In this document: positions 56,331-64,000 of the stretch, in pieces | Numbering within the stretch: the first letter of the stretch is position 1 | Layout of the letters: every line of letters starts with the position of its first letter | DNA from: an uncultured Lysobacteraceae bacterium | GTDB taxonomy: Bacteria; Pseudomonadota; Gammaproteobacteria; Xanthomonadales; Xanthomonadaceae | NCBI GenBank assembly: GCA_936911875.1 | Contig: CAKZGB010000008.1 | Coordinates: 124,001 to 188,000 of the forward strand | DNA length: 64,000 nucleotides | Direction: 5' to 3' | Program-made: the position numbers and the translations under genes | Notes under the pieces: generated by a model | What the model saw: the letters and a program-made list of their open reading frames with translations, nothing else | Told to the model about the DNA's origin: nothing | The model's database searches: none

Positions 56331-56361
56331 CAGAAACGGCCGGGTTGCCCCGGCCGTTCTG
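56331..56361 (-). terminator. Terminator after the TonB-dependent receptor
   Basis: AACGGCCGGG and CCCGGCCGTT form a 10-bp stem with a 4-base loop; on the minus strand it is followed by TCTGTTTTGG. It lies between the receptor stop (56391) and ppnN. Confidence 0.75.
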
Positions 56362-56390
56362 TGCATTGCTGCGGATCCTTACAGGTTCGA

Positions 56391-59300
56391 TTAGAACTTG
56401 TAGCGGAAACCGGCTTGTGCGCTCCACTGCGACACACCGACGTTGAAGCCGTCGGCGTCGGCGTTAGCCGGCGAAGGAGCTTGCGGCGACGTGAAGTTGT
56501 ACACGTACTTGCCGCCATCGATACCGACGATGGACGCAACGCCCGTGTCAGCAAAGAAGCCGTAGTCCATGATGTGACCCCAGTCCTTGTTCAGCAGGTT
56601 GCCGATGTTCTGGATGTCCAGCCAGATCTCAGACTTGTGACCCTTGAACAGACCCGGCAGCTCTTGCGAGAAGCGGACGTCGAAGGTGTGAACGAAGCCG
56701 GCACGGCCCGAATTTTGCGGAGCGTAGCGACCCTTCCACTTGGCCAGATCCTTTTCGCCGTCCAGCCACTGGAAGAACGCGGTTTCCATTGCGGCATTGG
56801 CAACGAACTTGCCACCGGTGATGGTGCCGAACTTGACGTCGCCAGGTGCGGCCGGAACGTAGAACAGGTCGTTGAAGGAACGGGTGTCGCCGTTCACGTC
56901 ATTGAAGTAGACATAGCTGAACGGACGGCCGGTACGGCCTTCGTAAACCAGGCCAACGCTGGTGTTGTAGTCACCGAAGAACTTATGACGCCAGTTCAGC
57001 TGACCCGAGAAGCGGTGCTTGATTTCGTAACGGGCAGTCGACAGGACTTCTTCGTTGGCATCGAACAGGTAGTTGTAGTTCCAACCCGAGCTCGCGGTGG
57101 AGCTGGTCAGACCCGAAACTTCCTTAGCGTCGGTGTAGGTATAGCCTGCGTACCACGACCAGTCGCTCTTGCTCGAGAACGGCTTGTTCAGGCTGAAGGT
57201 CATTTGGTTCGAGTAACCCTTGTCCGTGCTGTCCAGCAGGTACACGGTGTCGAACGAACGGTTACGCAAGCAACGGTTGCTGCTCGAGCCCCAGCCCGAC
57301 AGCTGAGCGGTACAGTTCGCACCGGTACCCCAGAACATGTCGCGGCCGTCCGGACCTTGATAGACCGGCTTGCCCAGGTTCAGGTTCTTGTAAACCAGAG
57401 CCGACTTGACCTTGGTCATCAGCAGTTCGGTCGAACCGATGATGCCGTACCACGGCAGCGTGGTTTCGAATGCCAGGTTAGCCTTCCAGACGGCCGGCTG
57501 TTCAAAGTCAGGCGAAACGAAGTTCACGTTCTGCAGCGCGTTGGTTGCCGATGCAGGAATCGGTTGCTTGGTGCCGTCTCCATTGAACGGCAGCGCTGGG
57601 TTGTACGTGGTTTGCGTGTACTGGACGTAGTTCAGACCGGTGGTGTTATACGAGTTGCTGAGCCACACTTGCGGCGCATCACCCGAGAACAGACCGATAC
57701 CACCGCGGATTTGCGAAGGCAGTTCGGTTTCCAGACGGTAGTTGAAGCCGAAACGCGGTTGGAACAGACCGGCCATCGGGATGTTGCTGTTGTCCAGACC
57801 GAACGCGGTTTGGGCGGCAGCGTTGTAGGTCGGCTTGGTGTTAACCTCAGCCTTGTCGAAACGGAAACCGTAGTTGACGGTCAGGTTCGGGGTGACCGAC
57901 CAGGTGTCCATAGCGTAGAAGCCAAGCGAGTTGTACTTGTACTTGGCAGCCATGTCGTCAACGCTCGGGCCCGGCTTGGGCGTACGCAGGTTGTACGAGT
58001 ACCACTTACCGGCTTCGAAATCGTTCAAGTTGCGGAACGTGTACAGACCGAAGATTTGCGGAGCGTAGATGTTGTAGATATCGTTCGAGCTGAAGTCGAT
58101 ACCGGCCTTGATCTTGTGCTCGCCCAGATCCCACTTACCGGTCAGGTTAGCGTTCCAGGTCTTGGTGTAGAGCTGGTTGGCCTGCGAGTTGGTTTCGGTA
58201 CCCAGCCAGATCGAGTCGCCGCTCAGCGCCGTTGCGGTGCTGGCCACGTTGTAGATCTGAACGCTCGGAGCGTTGGTCGGGATGTTACGGATGGCGGCGT
58301 AGTCACGATACGAAACCTTGGCTTCGGTCGAGAACGTATCGGTCCAATCCGAGAACAGCTGACCGACATAAGTGTCGATCGACTTGTCGTGCTGGTACCA
58401 GTACGAGCTCAGCGAAACCGAGTTGCTGCCCATGCCGTTGATGCGCAGCTTGCTTTGATCCAGGTGCGAATAACGGAACGAAGCGCGATGGTTGTCGTTG
58501 ACATTCCAGTCGATCTTGGCAGCGTATTCTTCGAGATCCATGTCACCGGTGGACTCGAGCGTACCGGCGTCAATACCCCAAGTGTTCTTGGCGATGTTGG
58601 CGGCACGGGTCAGCATGTCGGTGGTGATGGTGGGGTTGGCCTTGCCGATGGCGGTGCTGCTCAGGTCAGCGCCCGGAGCGCCTTGGTGGAACTTTTCATA
58701 GTTCACGAAGAAGAACAGCTTGTCCTGGACCAGCGGACCACCGAGGGTTGCACCGTAGGTGTATTCCTTGGTGAAACCGTTGAAGTCCTTGTCCATCGGG
58801 TCCTTACCGAACCAGTCGCCGTCGCGGAAGCTGCCGTACAGCGAACCGTGGAATTGGTTGGTACCCGACTTGGTCACGGCGTTGACGACTGCACCGGTGG
58901 CACCGGTGATTTGTGCGTCATACGACGACACTTCGACGTTCATGGCTTCGATGGCATCCATCGAGACCGGCTGACGACGGGTGGCCATGTTGTTGCCTTC
59001 GAGACCGAAGGTATCCGAGGACGAAATACCGTCAACTTGGATGGAGTTGTAACGCGGGTTTTGACCGCCGGCCGAGATCACGCCCGAAGCGCGGTCAACG
59101 AAGGCGATGCGCGGGTCAAGACGCATGTAGTCCTGGATGTTGCCGCCGATCGAAGGCAGAGCTTCGATGGTGCGACGGTTCACGGCAGTGCCCGAACCCA
59201 TCTTGGTGTTGTTGAAGATTTGGCGACCGGCGCCCGACACGCGGACGGTACCGACGCTCACGGCGCTCGGCGTACCGCCACCGGCCGTGGTGATGTTCAC

Positions 59301-59612
59301 GGTGTTTTCATTCGAGACCGACAGGTAGATGCCGGTTTCGGAACCGCCCGTAGTGGACACCGTGTACGGACCGCCAACGCGCAGACCCGAAGCCGCATAA
59401 CGGCCGCTGGAGTCCGTCGTAACCGTGGTCGACGTATTGGTTTCGGTGTGAGTAATGGTGACTACTTGGTTGGCAACCGGACGACCATCAGTACCAACGA
59501 TGACACCGTTGACACCTGCGGAGGTGGTTTGAGCAAACGCAGGTGCGGCAGCGAGGGCCATCACCAGAGCGAGCGACAGCTTCGACACGTGCATACGCTT
59601 CGAATGAGACAT
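56391..59612 (-). CDS. TonB-dependent outer membrane receptor, Oar-like
   Basis: 1073 residues from ATG 59612. A signal peptide (about 1-27, LALVMALAAAPAFA) is followed by a carboxypeptidase-regulatory-like domain (about 30-105, VNGVIVGTDGRPVANQVVTITH), a plug (RRTIEALPSIGGNIQDYMRLDPRIAF, VDGISSSDTFGLEGN) and a large barrel ending in GFRYKF with a C-terminal Phe. This is the Oar type common in Xanthomonadales. The substrate is unknown. A very long open frame on the opposite strand is a codon-use artefact. Confidence 0.9.
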   Translation of the reverse strand: MSHSKRMHVSKLSLALVMALAAAPAFAQTTSAGVNGVIVGTDGRPVANQVVTITHTETNTSTTVTTDSSGRYAASGLRVGGPYTVSTTGGSETGIYLSVSNENTVNITTAGGGTPSAVSVGTVRVSGAGRQIFNNTKMGSGTAVNRRTIEALPSIGGNIQDYMRLDPRIAFVDRASGVISAGGQNPRYNSIQVDGISSSDTFGLEGNNMATRRQPVSMDAIEAMNVEVSSYDAQITGATGAVVNAVTKSGTNQFHGSLYGSFRDGDWFGKDPMDKDFNGFTKEYTYGATLGGPLVQDKLFFFVNYEKFHQGAPGADLSSTAIGKANPTITTDMLTRAANIAKNTWGIDAGTLESTGDMDLEEYAAKIDWNVNDNHRASFRYSHLDQSKLRINGMGSNSVSLSSYWYQHDKSIDTYVGQLFSDWTDTFSTEAKVSYRDYAAIRNIPTNAPSVQIYNVASTATALSGDSIWLGTETNSQANQLYTKTWNANLTGKWDLGEHKIKAGIDFSSNDIYNIYAPQIFGLYTFRNLNDFEAGKWYSYNLRTPKPGPSVDDMAAKYKYNSLGFYAMDTWSVTPNLTVNYGFRFDKAEVNTKPTYNAAAQTAFGLDNSNIPMAGLFQPRFGFNYRLETELPSQIRGGIGLFSGDAPQVWLSNSYNTTGLNYVQYTQTTYNPALPFNGDGTKQPIPASATNALQNVNFVSPDFEQPAVWKANLAFETTLPWYGIIGSTELLMTKVKSALVYKNLNLGKPVYQGPDGRDMFWGTGANCTAQLSGWGSSSNRCLRNRSFDTVYLLDSTDKGYSNQMTFSLNKPFSSKSDWSWYAGYTYTDAKEVSGLTSSTASSGWNYNYLFDANEEVLSTARYEIKHRFSGQLNWRHKFFGDYNTSVGLVYEGRTGRPFSYVYFNDVNGDTRSFNDLFYVPAAPGDVKFGTITGGKFVANAAMETAFFQWLDGEKDLAKWKGRYAPQNSGRAGFVHTFDVRFSQELPGLFKGHKSEIWLDIQNIGNLLNKDWGHIMDYGFFADTGVASIVGIDGGKYVYNFTSPQAPSPANADADGFNVGVSQWSAQAGFRYKF

Positions 59613-59724
59613 TTGAGTGAACCTCAGAGGGGAGTGGTAATGAAACGGGGGACAACGCAAAGCGGGCCGGGGGCCGCGCAGTTAAATATAGGTTAACATT
59701 TTATGGGTGTTTTGTTGCGGTTCA

Positions 59725-59740
59725 GTGACAAAAAAGTCAC
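59725..59740. terminator. Hairpin downstream of marC
   Basis: GTGAC and GTCAC enclose six A (six T on the minus strand). Weak stem, in the gap between marC and the receptor promoter. May terminate marC transcription. Confidence 0.35.
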
Positions 59741-59764
59741 GAATTATGAACAACTTAGGTCCGC

Positions 59765-60367
59765 TCAGGACAGCGGAATGGCCCAGTAGGAGCGGATGCC
59801 GTCGACCAGCATCTGCACGGACAGGGCGACCAGCAACATACCCATCAGGCGCTCTACGGCCGTCAGAACGCGCTCACCCAGGATCTTGTACAGGTAAGTG
59901 GCGCAGAACAGGATGATGGCAGTCGCCAGCCAGGCAATGCCCAGGGCCAGGCTCCACTCCCACATTCGGGTCTTATCATCGCTGCCCAGCAGCATCACGG
60001 CTGCCATACCCGAGGGTCCGGCCACCATCGGGATGGCCATCGGCACGATAAAGGGCTCCCCTGCCTCACCGTTGCCCCCGCCCATGACCCCTTCCGGTGG
60101 GGGAAAGATCATGCGGACACCGATCAGGAACAGGATGATGCCGCCGGCAATGGACACGGACTCCTGCCGCAGGTGCATGGCTTCGAGCAGATAGCGGCCG
60201 CCCCACAGGAACACCATCAGCACGCCCAGCGCGATCAGCAGCTCACGGGCAATGATGTACCGCTGACGGCTCGGCGAGATGCCCTTGAGCAGACTCATGA
60301 ACACCGGGATGTTGCCCAGCGGGTCGAGAATCAGGAACAACATCAGTGCCGCGGAGAAAATGGTCAC
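59765..60367 (-). CDS. MarC-family membrane protein
   Basis: 200 residues with six membrane segments. MTIFSAALMLFLILDPLGNIPVFMSLLKG is the conserved N-terminus, and FIVPMAIPMVAGPSGMAAVMLLGSD in the middle is the second half of the MarC repeat. These proteins were once linked to antibiotic resistance but their function is not established. The start overlaps the SDR stop (ATGA), so it is the last gene of the grxD operon. Confidence 0.9.
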   Translation of the reverse strand: MTIFSAALMLFLILDPLGNIPVFMSLLKGISPSRQRYIIARELLIALGVLMVFLWGGRYLLEAMHLRQESVSIAGGIILFLIGVRMIFPPPEGVMGGGNGEAGEPFIVPMAIPMVAGPSGMAAVMLLGSDDKTRMWEWSLALGIAWLATAIILFCATYLYKILGERVLTAVERLMGMLLVALSVQMLVDGIRSYWAIPLS

Positions 60368-61116
60368 AGCGGCGCTCCGATGATCTGCCCGTGGTGGTTG
60401 TCGCTATTGAGCACCTTTACCAGCGCGGGGGCGACATCGGCGGGGTTGCGGGTTTGCGGATTGGTGTCATCGGCATAGGCACGCGAACGCAGCATGGTGC
60501 GCATCGGACCGGGCATAAAGCCCATGACATGAATCGGCGATTTCTCACCCAACTCACGCGCCTGCATCTGTACGAACTGACGGCGCGACAGTTGCGCCAT
60601 GCCGTATCCGCCCCAGAACGGATTGCTGACGCGCTCGGCATCATCAACCACAATCATCACCTTCGAAGGCACTCCGGTCCGCTCAGCCGTCTCGCGCAGT
60701 AAGGGTTGCGCGGCTTGGGTCAGCCAGGCCATCGACGTGAAATTGACATGCAGCGCACGAGCCAGCTTGGCCGGGTCGAGCTGATTGAGCGGCGTGAGGC
60801 CTTCGAAATTGGCGGCGGCATGCACGACGGCATCCAATCGGCCCAGTTGCGAACCGATGGCTTGCATCAGCTCGAAATAATCGTCGGGCGAGGCGCCTTC
60901 GAGATCTAGCGGATACAACACCGGCTCGGTACCGCGTTTGTTCACGGCATCGTACACGCGCTCCAGCTGACGCACTTTACGGCCCAGCAGGACAACGGTT
61001 ACACCCTGCTCGGCCAGTTCGCCGGCAACGGCTGCACCCAAACCGCCATAGGCGCCGGTCACAAGAACAACCGGATTGCTCGCGGTCGCATCCGCTACTT
61101 GCTGTTGCTCAGTCAT
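60364..61116 (-). CDS. Short-chain dehydrogenase (YciK-like)
   Basis: 250 residues. The Rossmann motif GAYGGLGAAVAGEL (about 21-34) is the TGxxxGxG cofactor site. FEGLTPLNQLDP and the catalytic-region GGYGMAQLSRRQFVQM hold Tyr and Arg where Tyr-x-x-x-Lys is expected (Y, then SRR), so the usual lysine is shifted or absent. In enterobacteria YciK is a related oxidoreductase of unclear substrate. Between grxD and marC. Confidence 0.85.
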   Translation of the reverse strand: MTEQQQVADATASNPVVLVTGAYGGLGAAVAGELAEQGVTVVLLGRKVRQLERVYDAVNKRGTEPVLYPLDLEGASPDDYFELMQAIGSQLGRLDAVVHAAANFEGLTPLNQLDPAKLARALHVNFTSMAWLTQAAQPLLRETAERTGVPSKVMIVVDDAERVSNPFWGGYGMAQLSRRQFVQMQARELGEKSPIHVMGFMPGPMRTMLRSRAYADDTNPQTRNPADVAPALVKVLNSDNHHGQIIGAPL

Positions 61117-61122
61117 GGAATC

Positions 61123-61455
61123 TCACGCGGCCTTATCGAGTTCGGCAACGATACGCTGCAGTTCACCGCTGTCAAGCAGTTCGGCCAGAATGTCGGCGCC
61201 GCCCAGCAGTTCGCCGTGCAGAAAAAATTGCGGGAAGGTCGGCCAGTTACTGAGTCGCGGCAAATTAGCGCGCAATTCGGCATCGGCCATGATGTTGACG
61301 TATCGGATGTGACCGTGGCCGGCCTTATTCAGGGCATTGACGGCCTGTGCGGAGTAGCCGCACATGGGGAACTCAGGCGTCCCTTTAAGGAACAGGATCG
61401 CATCATGCTCATCAATCATGTGACGAATGCGGTCCAAACTGGATTTCACTGCCAT
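61123..61455 (-). CDS. grxD: Monothiol glutaredoxin (Grx4-like)
   Basis: 110 residues from ATG 61455 (MAVKSSLDRIRHMIDEHDAILFLKGTPEFPMCGYSAQAV). The active site is CGYS, where the family usually has CGFS, and WPTFPQFFLHGELLGGADI is the glutathione-binding part. These proteins carry [2Fe-2S] clusters and take part in iron-sulphur delivery. Divergent from sodB, another iron- or redox-related gene. Confidence 0.93.
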   Translation of the reverse strand: MAVKSSLDRIRHMIDEHDAILFLKGTPEFPMCGYSAQAVNALNKAGHGHIRYVNIMADAELRANLPRLSNWPTFPQFFLHGELLGGADILAELLDSGELQRIVAELDKAA

Positions 61456-61551
61456 CTCCCTCACAAACGTTCACTCTGCCGGATTGACGCGGCGGCAACG
61501 TGGTGCCGTTACAATGGTGTCATTGTACTACTTCGACCAAGGAGCTTACGC

Positions 61552-62130
61552 ATGGCCATCGAACTACCCGCACTGCCCTACGCCCAGGACGCCCTGGAAC
61601 CGCATATCTCCAAGGAAACTCTGGAATATCACTACGGCAAGCATCACAAGACCTACGTCGATAATCTGAACAAGATGATCGAAGGCACTGAATTCGCCGA
61701 CAAATCGCTGGAAGACATCGTGCGCAGCTCGCAAGGCGGCATGTTCAACAATGCTGCGCAAGTCTGGAATCACACGTTCTACTGGAACTGCCTGTCGCCC
61801 AACGGTGGCGGTGAGCCGACCGGCAAGGTGGCCGATGCCATCAACGCTGCTTTCGGTGACTTTGACAAGTTCAAGGAAGAGTTCACCAAGACCTCGGTCG
61901 GTACTTTCGGTTCCGCTTGGGGCTGGCTCGTGCAAAAGGCCGACGGTTCGGTCGCACTGGTCTCGACCTCGAACGCTGCAACGCCGCTCACCGGCGACGA
62001 CACGCCGCTGCTGACCTGCGACGTGTGGGAACACGCTTACTACATCGACTACCGCAACGCCCGTCCGAAGTATCTGGAAGCGTTCTGGAACCTCGTCAAC
62101 TGGGATTTCGTCGCTTCGCAAATGCGTTGA
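61552..62130 (+). CDS. sodB: Iron superoxide dismutase
   Basis: 192 residues from ATG 61552, with AAGGAG before it. The metal ligands are seen in LEYHYGKHHKTYVDN (His27), NHTFYWNC (His74) and DVWEHAYYIDYRNARPKY (Asp157, His161), and the FNNAAQVWNH pattern is of the iron type. It converts superoxide to oxygen and peroxide in the cytoplasm. Confidence 0.96.
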   Translation: MAIELPALPYAQDALEPHISKETLEYHYGKHHKTYVDNLNKMIEGTEFADKSLEDIVRSSQGGMFNNAAQVWNHTFYWNCLSPNGGGEPTGKVADAINAAFGDFDKFKEEFTKTSVGTFGSAWGWLVQKADGSVALVSTSNAATPLTGDDTPLLTCDVWEHAYYIDYRNARPKYLEAFWNLVNWDFVASQMR

Positions 62131-62171
62131 GATGAATTCTCCGGCGCTGCCTCGGTAGCGCCATGAAACAC

Positions 62172-62204
62172 AAAAGCCCCGGCATTCAGTCCGGGGCTTT
62201 TTTA
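62172..62204. terminator. Two-way terminator between sodB and purK
   Basis: AAAAGCCCCGG and CCGGGGCTTTT form an 11-bp stem with an 8-base loop; T-runs are on both sides. It serves both convergent genes. Confidence 0.85.
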
Positions 62205-62229
62205 TATACCGCGTTGGCGTGGAACGGCC

Positions 62230-63381
62230 TCAGTAGTCTTTACGCAAGCGCTCGACGACCGGTGCGACCTGCTCGACGCGACCGAGTTGATTGCCTACCG
62301 TTTCCAGCACGCTCGCGAGTTGTTCCGGCGTATCCGCGCGTAGCGTGGCGTGCCCTACTTTGCGGCCGGCACGTGCGGACTTGCCATAGTCATGCCAATG
62401 ACCGCCCGGCGCTTCAAGGATTGGCGTCGGGTCCGGCATTTCACCGATCCAGTTGAGCATGCACGACACACCGCGCGCATCGGTTGCGCCCAAAGGCAAA
62501 TCGAGCACTGCACGCAAGTGGTTTTCAAATTGCGAAGTCTCGGCGCCCTCAATCGTCCAGTGACCGGAGTTATGCACGCGCGGCGCCAACTCATTGGCGA
62601 GCAGGCGATCACCGATATTGAACAGCTCGAGCGCAAACACGCCGACATAATCCAGCGCATCGGCCAGTTGTCGCGCATAAGCCAAAGCCTGTTCGTAGAC
62701 CGAAGGCGTCACCGGCGCCGGGGCGAGCGACGCGGAGAGCACGCCTTCGACATGCCAGTTCTCGGTAACCGGCCACGCGCGGAATGCGCCCGACGGCGTC
62801 CGCACAGCGATGACGGAGAGTTCGCGATCAAAATGCACGAAACCCTCGAGAATCAGACCGGTGCGTTCGACTTGCGCGCCGAGCGTGTCCCATGCGGTTT
62901 GGATGTCGGCATCGGTGCGAATGCGGAACTGGCCCTTGCCGTCATAGCCGAGACGCCGTGTCTTGAGAATGCACGGCATGCCGAAATCGCTGACGGCACC
63001 GCGCAGATCATCGAGCGATTGAATGTCGCGATACGGCGGCACATCGATGCCCAGCTCGGTGAATAACGATTTTTCGGCAAGTCGGTCTTGCGCAACGGCT
63101 AATGCACGCGGCTTGGGATACACCGGCTTGCGTTCGGCCAACCACGCCGCACTGGATGCCGGTACGTTTTCAAAATCAAACGTCGCCACATCAATGCGTT
63201 GCATGAAATCGCCCAACACTTGCATGTCGGTGTAATCGCCCAGCAGCATCGGCGCAAACTGACCGGCGCAAGCGTCTTTAACGTTATCCAGCACGAGAAA
63301 ACGAAGGCCCAGCGAGGCACCGGCTAAGGCCATCATGCGAGCCAGCTGGCCGCCGCCGAGAATACCGACTGTGGTGGTCAT
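62230..63381 (-). CDS. purK: N5-carboxyaminoimidazole ribonucleotide synthase
   Basis: 383 residues. GILGGGQLARMMALAGASLGLRF (about 6-28) is the first nucleotide-binding loop, and the ATP-grasp region contains ILKTRRLGYDGKGQF and LFNIGDRLLANELAPRVHNSGHWTIEG. PurK uses ATP and bicarbonate to make N5-CAIR, which PurE then converts. It follows purE after one base. Confidence 0.96.
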   Translation of the reverse strand: MTTTVGILGGGQLARMMALAGASLGLRFLVLDNVKDACAGQFAPMLLGDYTDMQVLGDFMQRIDVATFDFENVPASSAAWLAERKPVYPKPRALAVAQDRLAEKSLFTELGIDVPPYRDIQSLDDLRGAVSDFGMPCILKTRRLGYDGKGQFRIRTDADIQTAWDTLGAQVERTGLILEGFVHFDRELSVIAVRTPSGAFRAWPVTENWHVEGVLSASLAPAPVTPSVYEQALAYARQLADALDYVGVFALELFNIGDRLLANELAPRVHNSGHWTIEGAETSQFENHLRAVLDLPLGATDARGVSCMLNWIGEMPDPTPILEAPGGHWHDYGKSARAGRKVGHATLRADTPEQLASVLETVGNQLGRVEQVAPVVERLRKDY

Positions 63382-63382
63382 A

Positions 63383-63910
63383 TCAGTTCGACAGCTCGAT
63401 GCGCGGATCGTCGTTCGCCATCACATCTTGCGTCTGGCGATCACGGAATGCCTGCAGCGCGGCTGCAACTTGCGGATACTCGGGTGCCAGCATGGCCGCG
63501 GCAAACAGACCGGCGTTGGCAGCACCCGCGGCACCGATGGCAAACGTGGCCACAGGTATACCGGCCGGCATCTGCACGATGGACAGCAGCGAATCGAGTC
63601 CGTTGAGCGCCTTGCTCTGCACCGGTACGCCGAGCACGGGCACGGCAGTCTTGGCCGCGAGCATGCCCGGCAGATGTGCAGCCCCACCGGCACCGGCAAT
63701 GATCACGCGCAGACCGCGCTCTTGCGCTGTGGCGGCATAGTCAAACAGCACATCGGGGGTGCGGTGAGCGGAGACGACGCGCACTTCGTACCGAACGCCC
63801 AGCTGATCCAAGCGGTCGGCCGCAGGTTTCATGGTGTCCCAATCGGAACGGGAACCCATTACGATCCCGACCGGCGGTGCAGTGTTAGAGGTCACAAACG
63901 GCGAAGTCAT
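63383..63910 (-). CDS. purE: N5-CAIR mutase
   Basis: 175 residues from ATG 63910 (MTSPFVTSNTAPPVGIVMGSRSDWDTM); an ATG at 63925 is also in frame. GSRSDWDTM, VSAHRTPD and AGAGGAAHLPGMLAA are the PurE substrate and catalytic motifs. It moves the carboxyl group from N5 to C4 in purine synthesis. Paired with purK. Confidence 0.96.
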   Translation of the reverse strand: MTSPFVTSNTAPPVGIVMGSRSDWDTMKPAADRLDQLGVRYEVRVVSAHRTPDVLFDYAATAQERGLRVIIAGAGGAAHLPGMLAAKTAVPVLGVPVQSKALNGLDSLLSIVQMPAGIPVATFAIGAAGAANAGLFAAAMLAPEYPQVAAALQAFRDRQTQDVMANDDPRIELSN

Positions 63911-63964
63911 GGCCAGCCCTGTCACTAAAACGGTATTCTACTATCAACCGATTGGAGAGACATC

Positions 63965-64000
63965 ATGGACCGTAAACTGCTCGATTTGCTGGTGTGCCCG
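63965..64000 (+). CDS. Start of a Trm112-family protein (cut by window edge)
   Basis: ATG 63965 follows GGAGAGACATC. The twelve visible codons read MDRKLLDLLVCP, the N-terminus of the small zinc-ribbon Trm112 family (YcaR-like). The rest is outside the window. Confidence 0.75.
   Translation, partial: MDRKLLDLLVCP

Noticed and set aside
54932..56446. A 504-codon plus-strand frame opposite ppnN
   Set aside because: Antisense of ppnN, which has the full LOG motifs; the opposite frame has no recognisable domain.
56256..59696. An 1146-codon open frame on the plus strand opposite the TonB-dependent receptor
   Set aside because: It is the mirror of the receptor gene, whose signal peptide, plug and barrel motifs are clear. 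The opposite frame has no domain, and its long openness follows from the codon use of a high-GC gene.

Overview
The window comes from a Gram-negative gammaproteobacterium, most likely of the Xanthomonadales/Lysobacterales. Supporting signs are the rpmI-rplT-pheS-pheT-ihfA-merR-tRNA-Pro block, a grxD-SDR-marC operon divergent from sodB, an Oar-like TonB-dependent receptor, type IV minor pilins and a VirB/VirD4 secretion locus. The genus cannot be fixed from these data. The left 36 kb is an integrated lambda-like siphophage and the right 28 kb is chromosome.

Prophage (1 to about 36240). A tyrosine integrase runs off the left edge at the end of a tightly overlapping leftward operon (DUF4224 protein and six small unknown proteins) driven by a pL-like promoter with operator sites and a leader terminator. 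A LexA/CI-type repressor (3009-3701) faces a small Cro-like gene. A rightward early region follows (CII-like protein, small unknown genes, TOPRIM/helicase primase), interrupted by two small antisense genes. An unusual array of 10-bp repeats fills the gap before the small terminase gene. The late genes run in lambda order: terminases, portal, fused protease-capsid protein, decoration protein, head-tail and tail completion proteins, tail tube, G/GT chaperones made by -1 frameshifting, tape measure, then M, L, K, I and J homologues. A lysis cassette (muramidase-like enzyme, two membrane proteins, two spanins) sits inside the head genes. Cargo genes with lower GC are a DUF3800 protein, a ClpP-fold protease with a small partner, and an XRE/ImmA-like pair next to tRNA-Pro. 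The tRNA 3' end faces the prophage and is the probable attachment site; the other att copy should lie just left of the window.

Chromosome (36240-64000). MerR, IHF-alpha, a membrane protein, PheT, PheS, L20 and L35 are all leftward, but infC is missing from its usual place before rpmI. An Ada-type DNA repair protein follows. Next come a partial type IV secretion locus (virB2-B6 and virD4) that includes a GH19 muramidase/chitinase-like protein, a FimT-like pilin, tRNA-Asn, a zinc-type CDF exporter, and a minor pilin operon (pilV-pilW-pilX-pilE) without pilY1. The last stretch holds ppnN, a large TonB-dependent receptor, the marC/SDR/grxD operon, sodB, purK, purE and the start of a Trm112-like gene.
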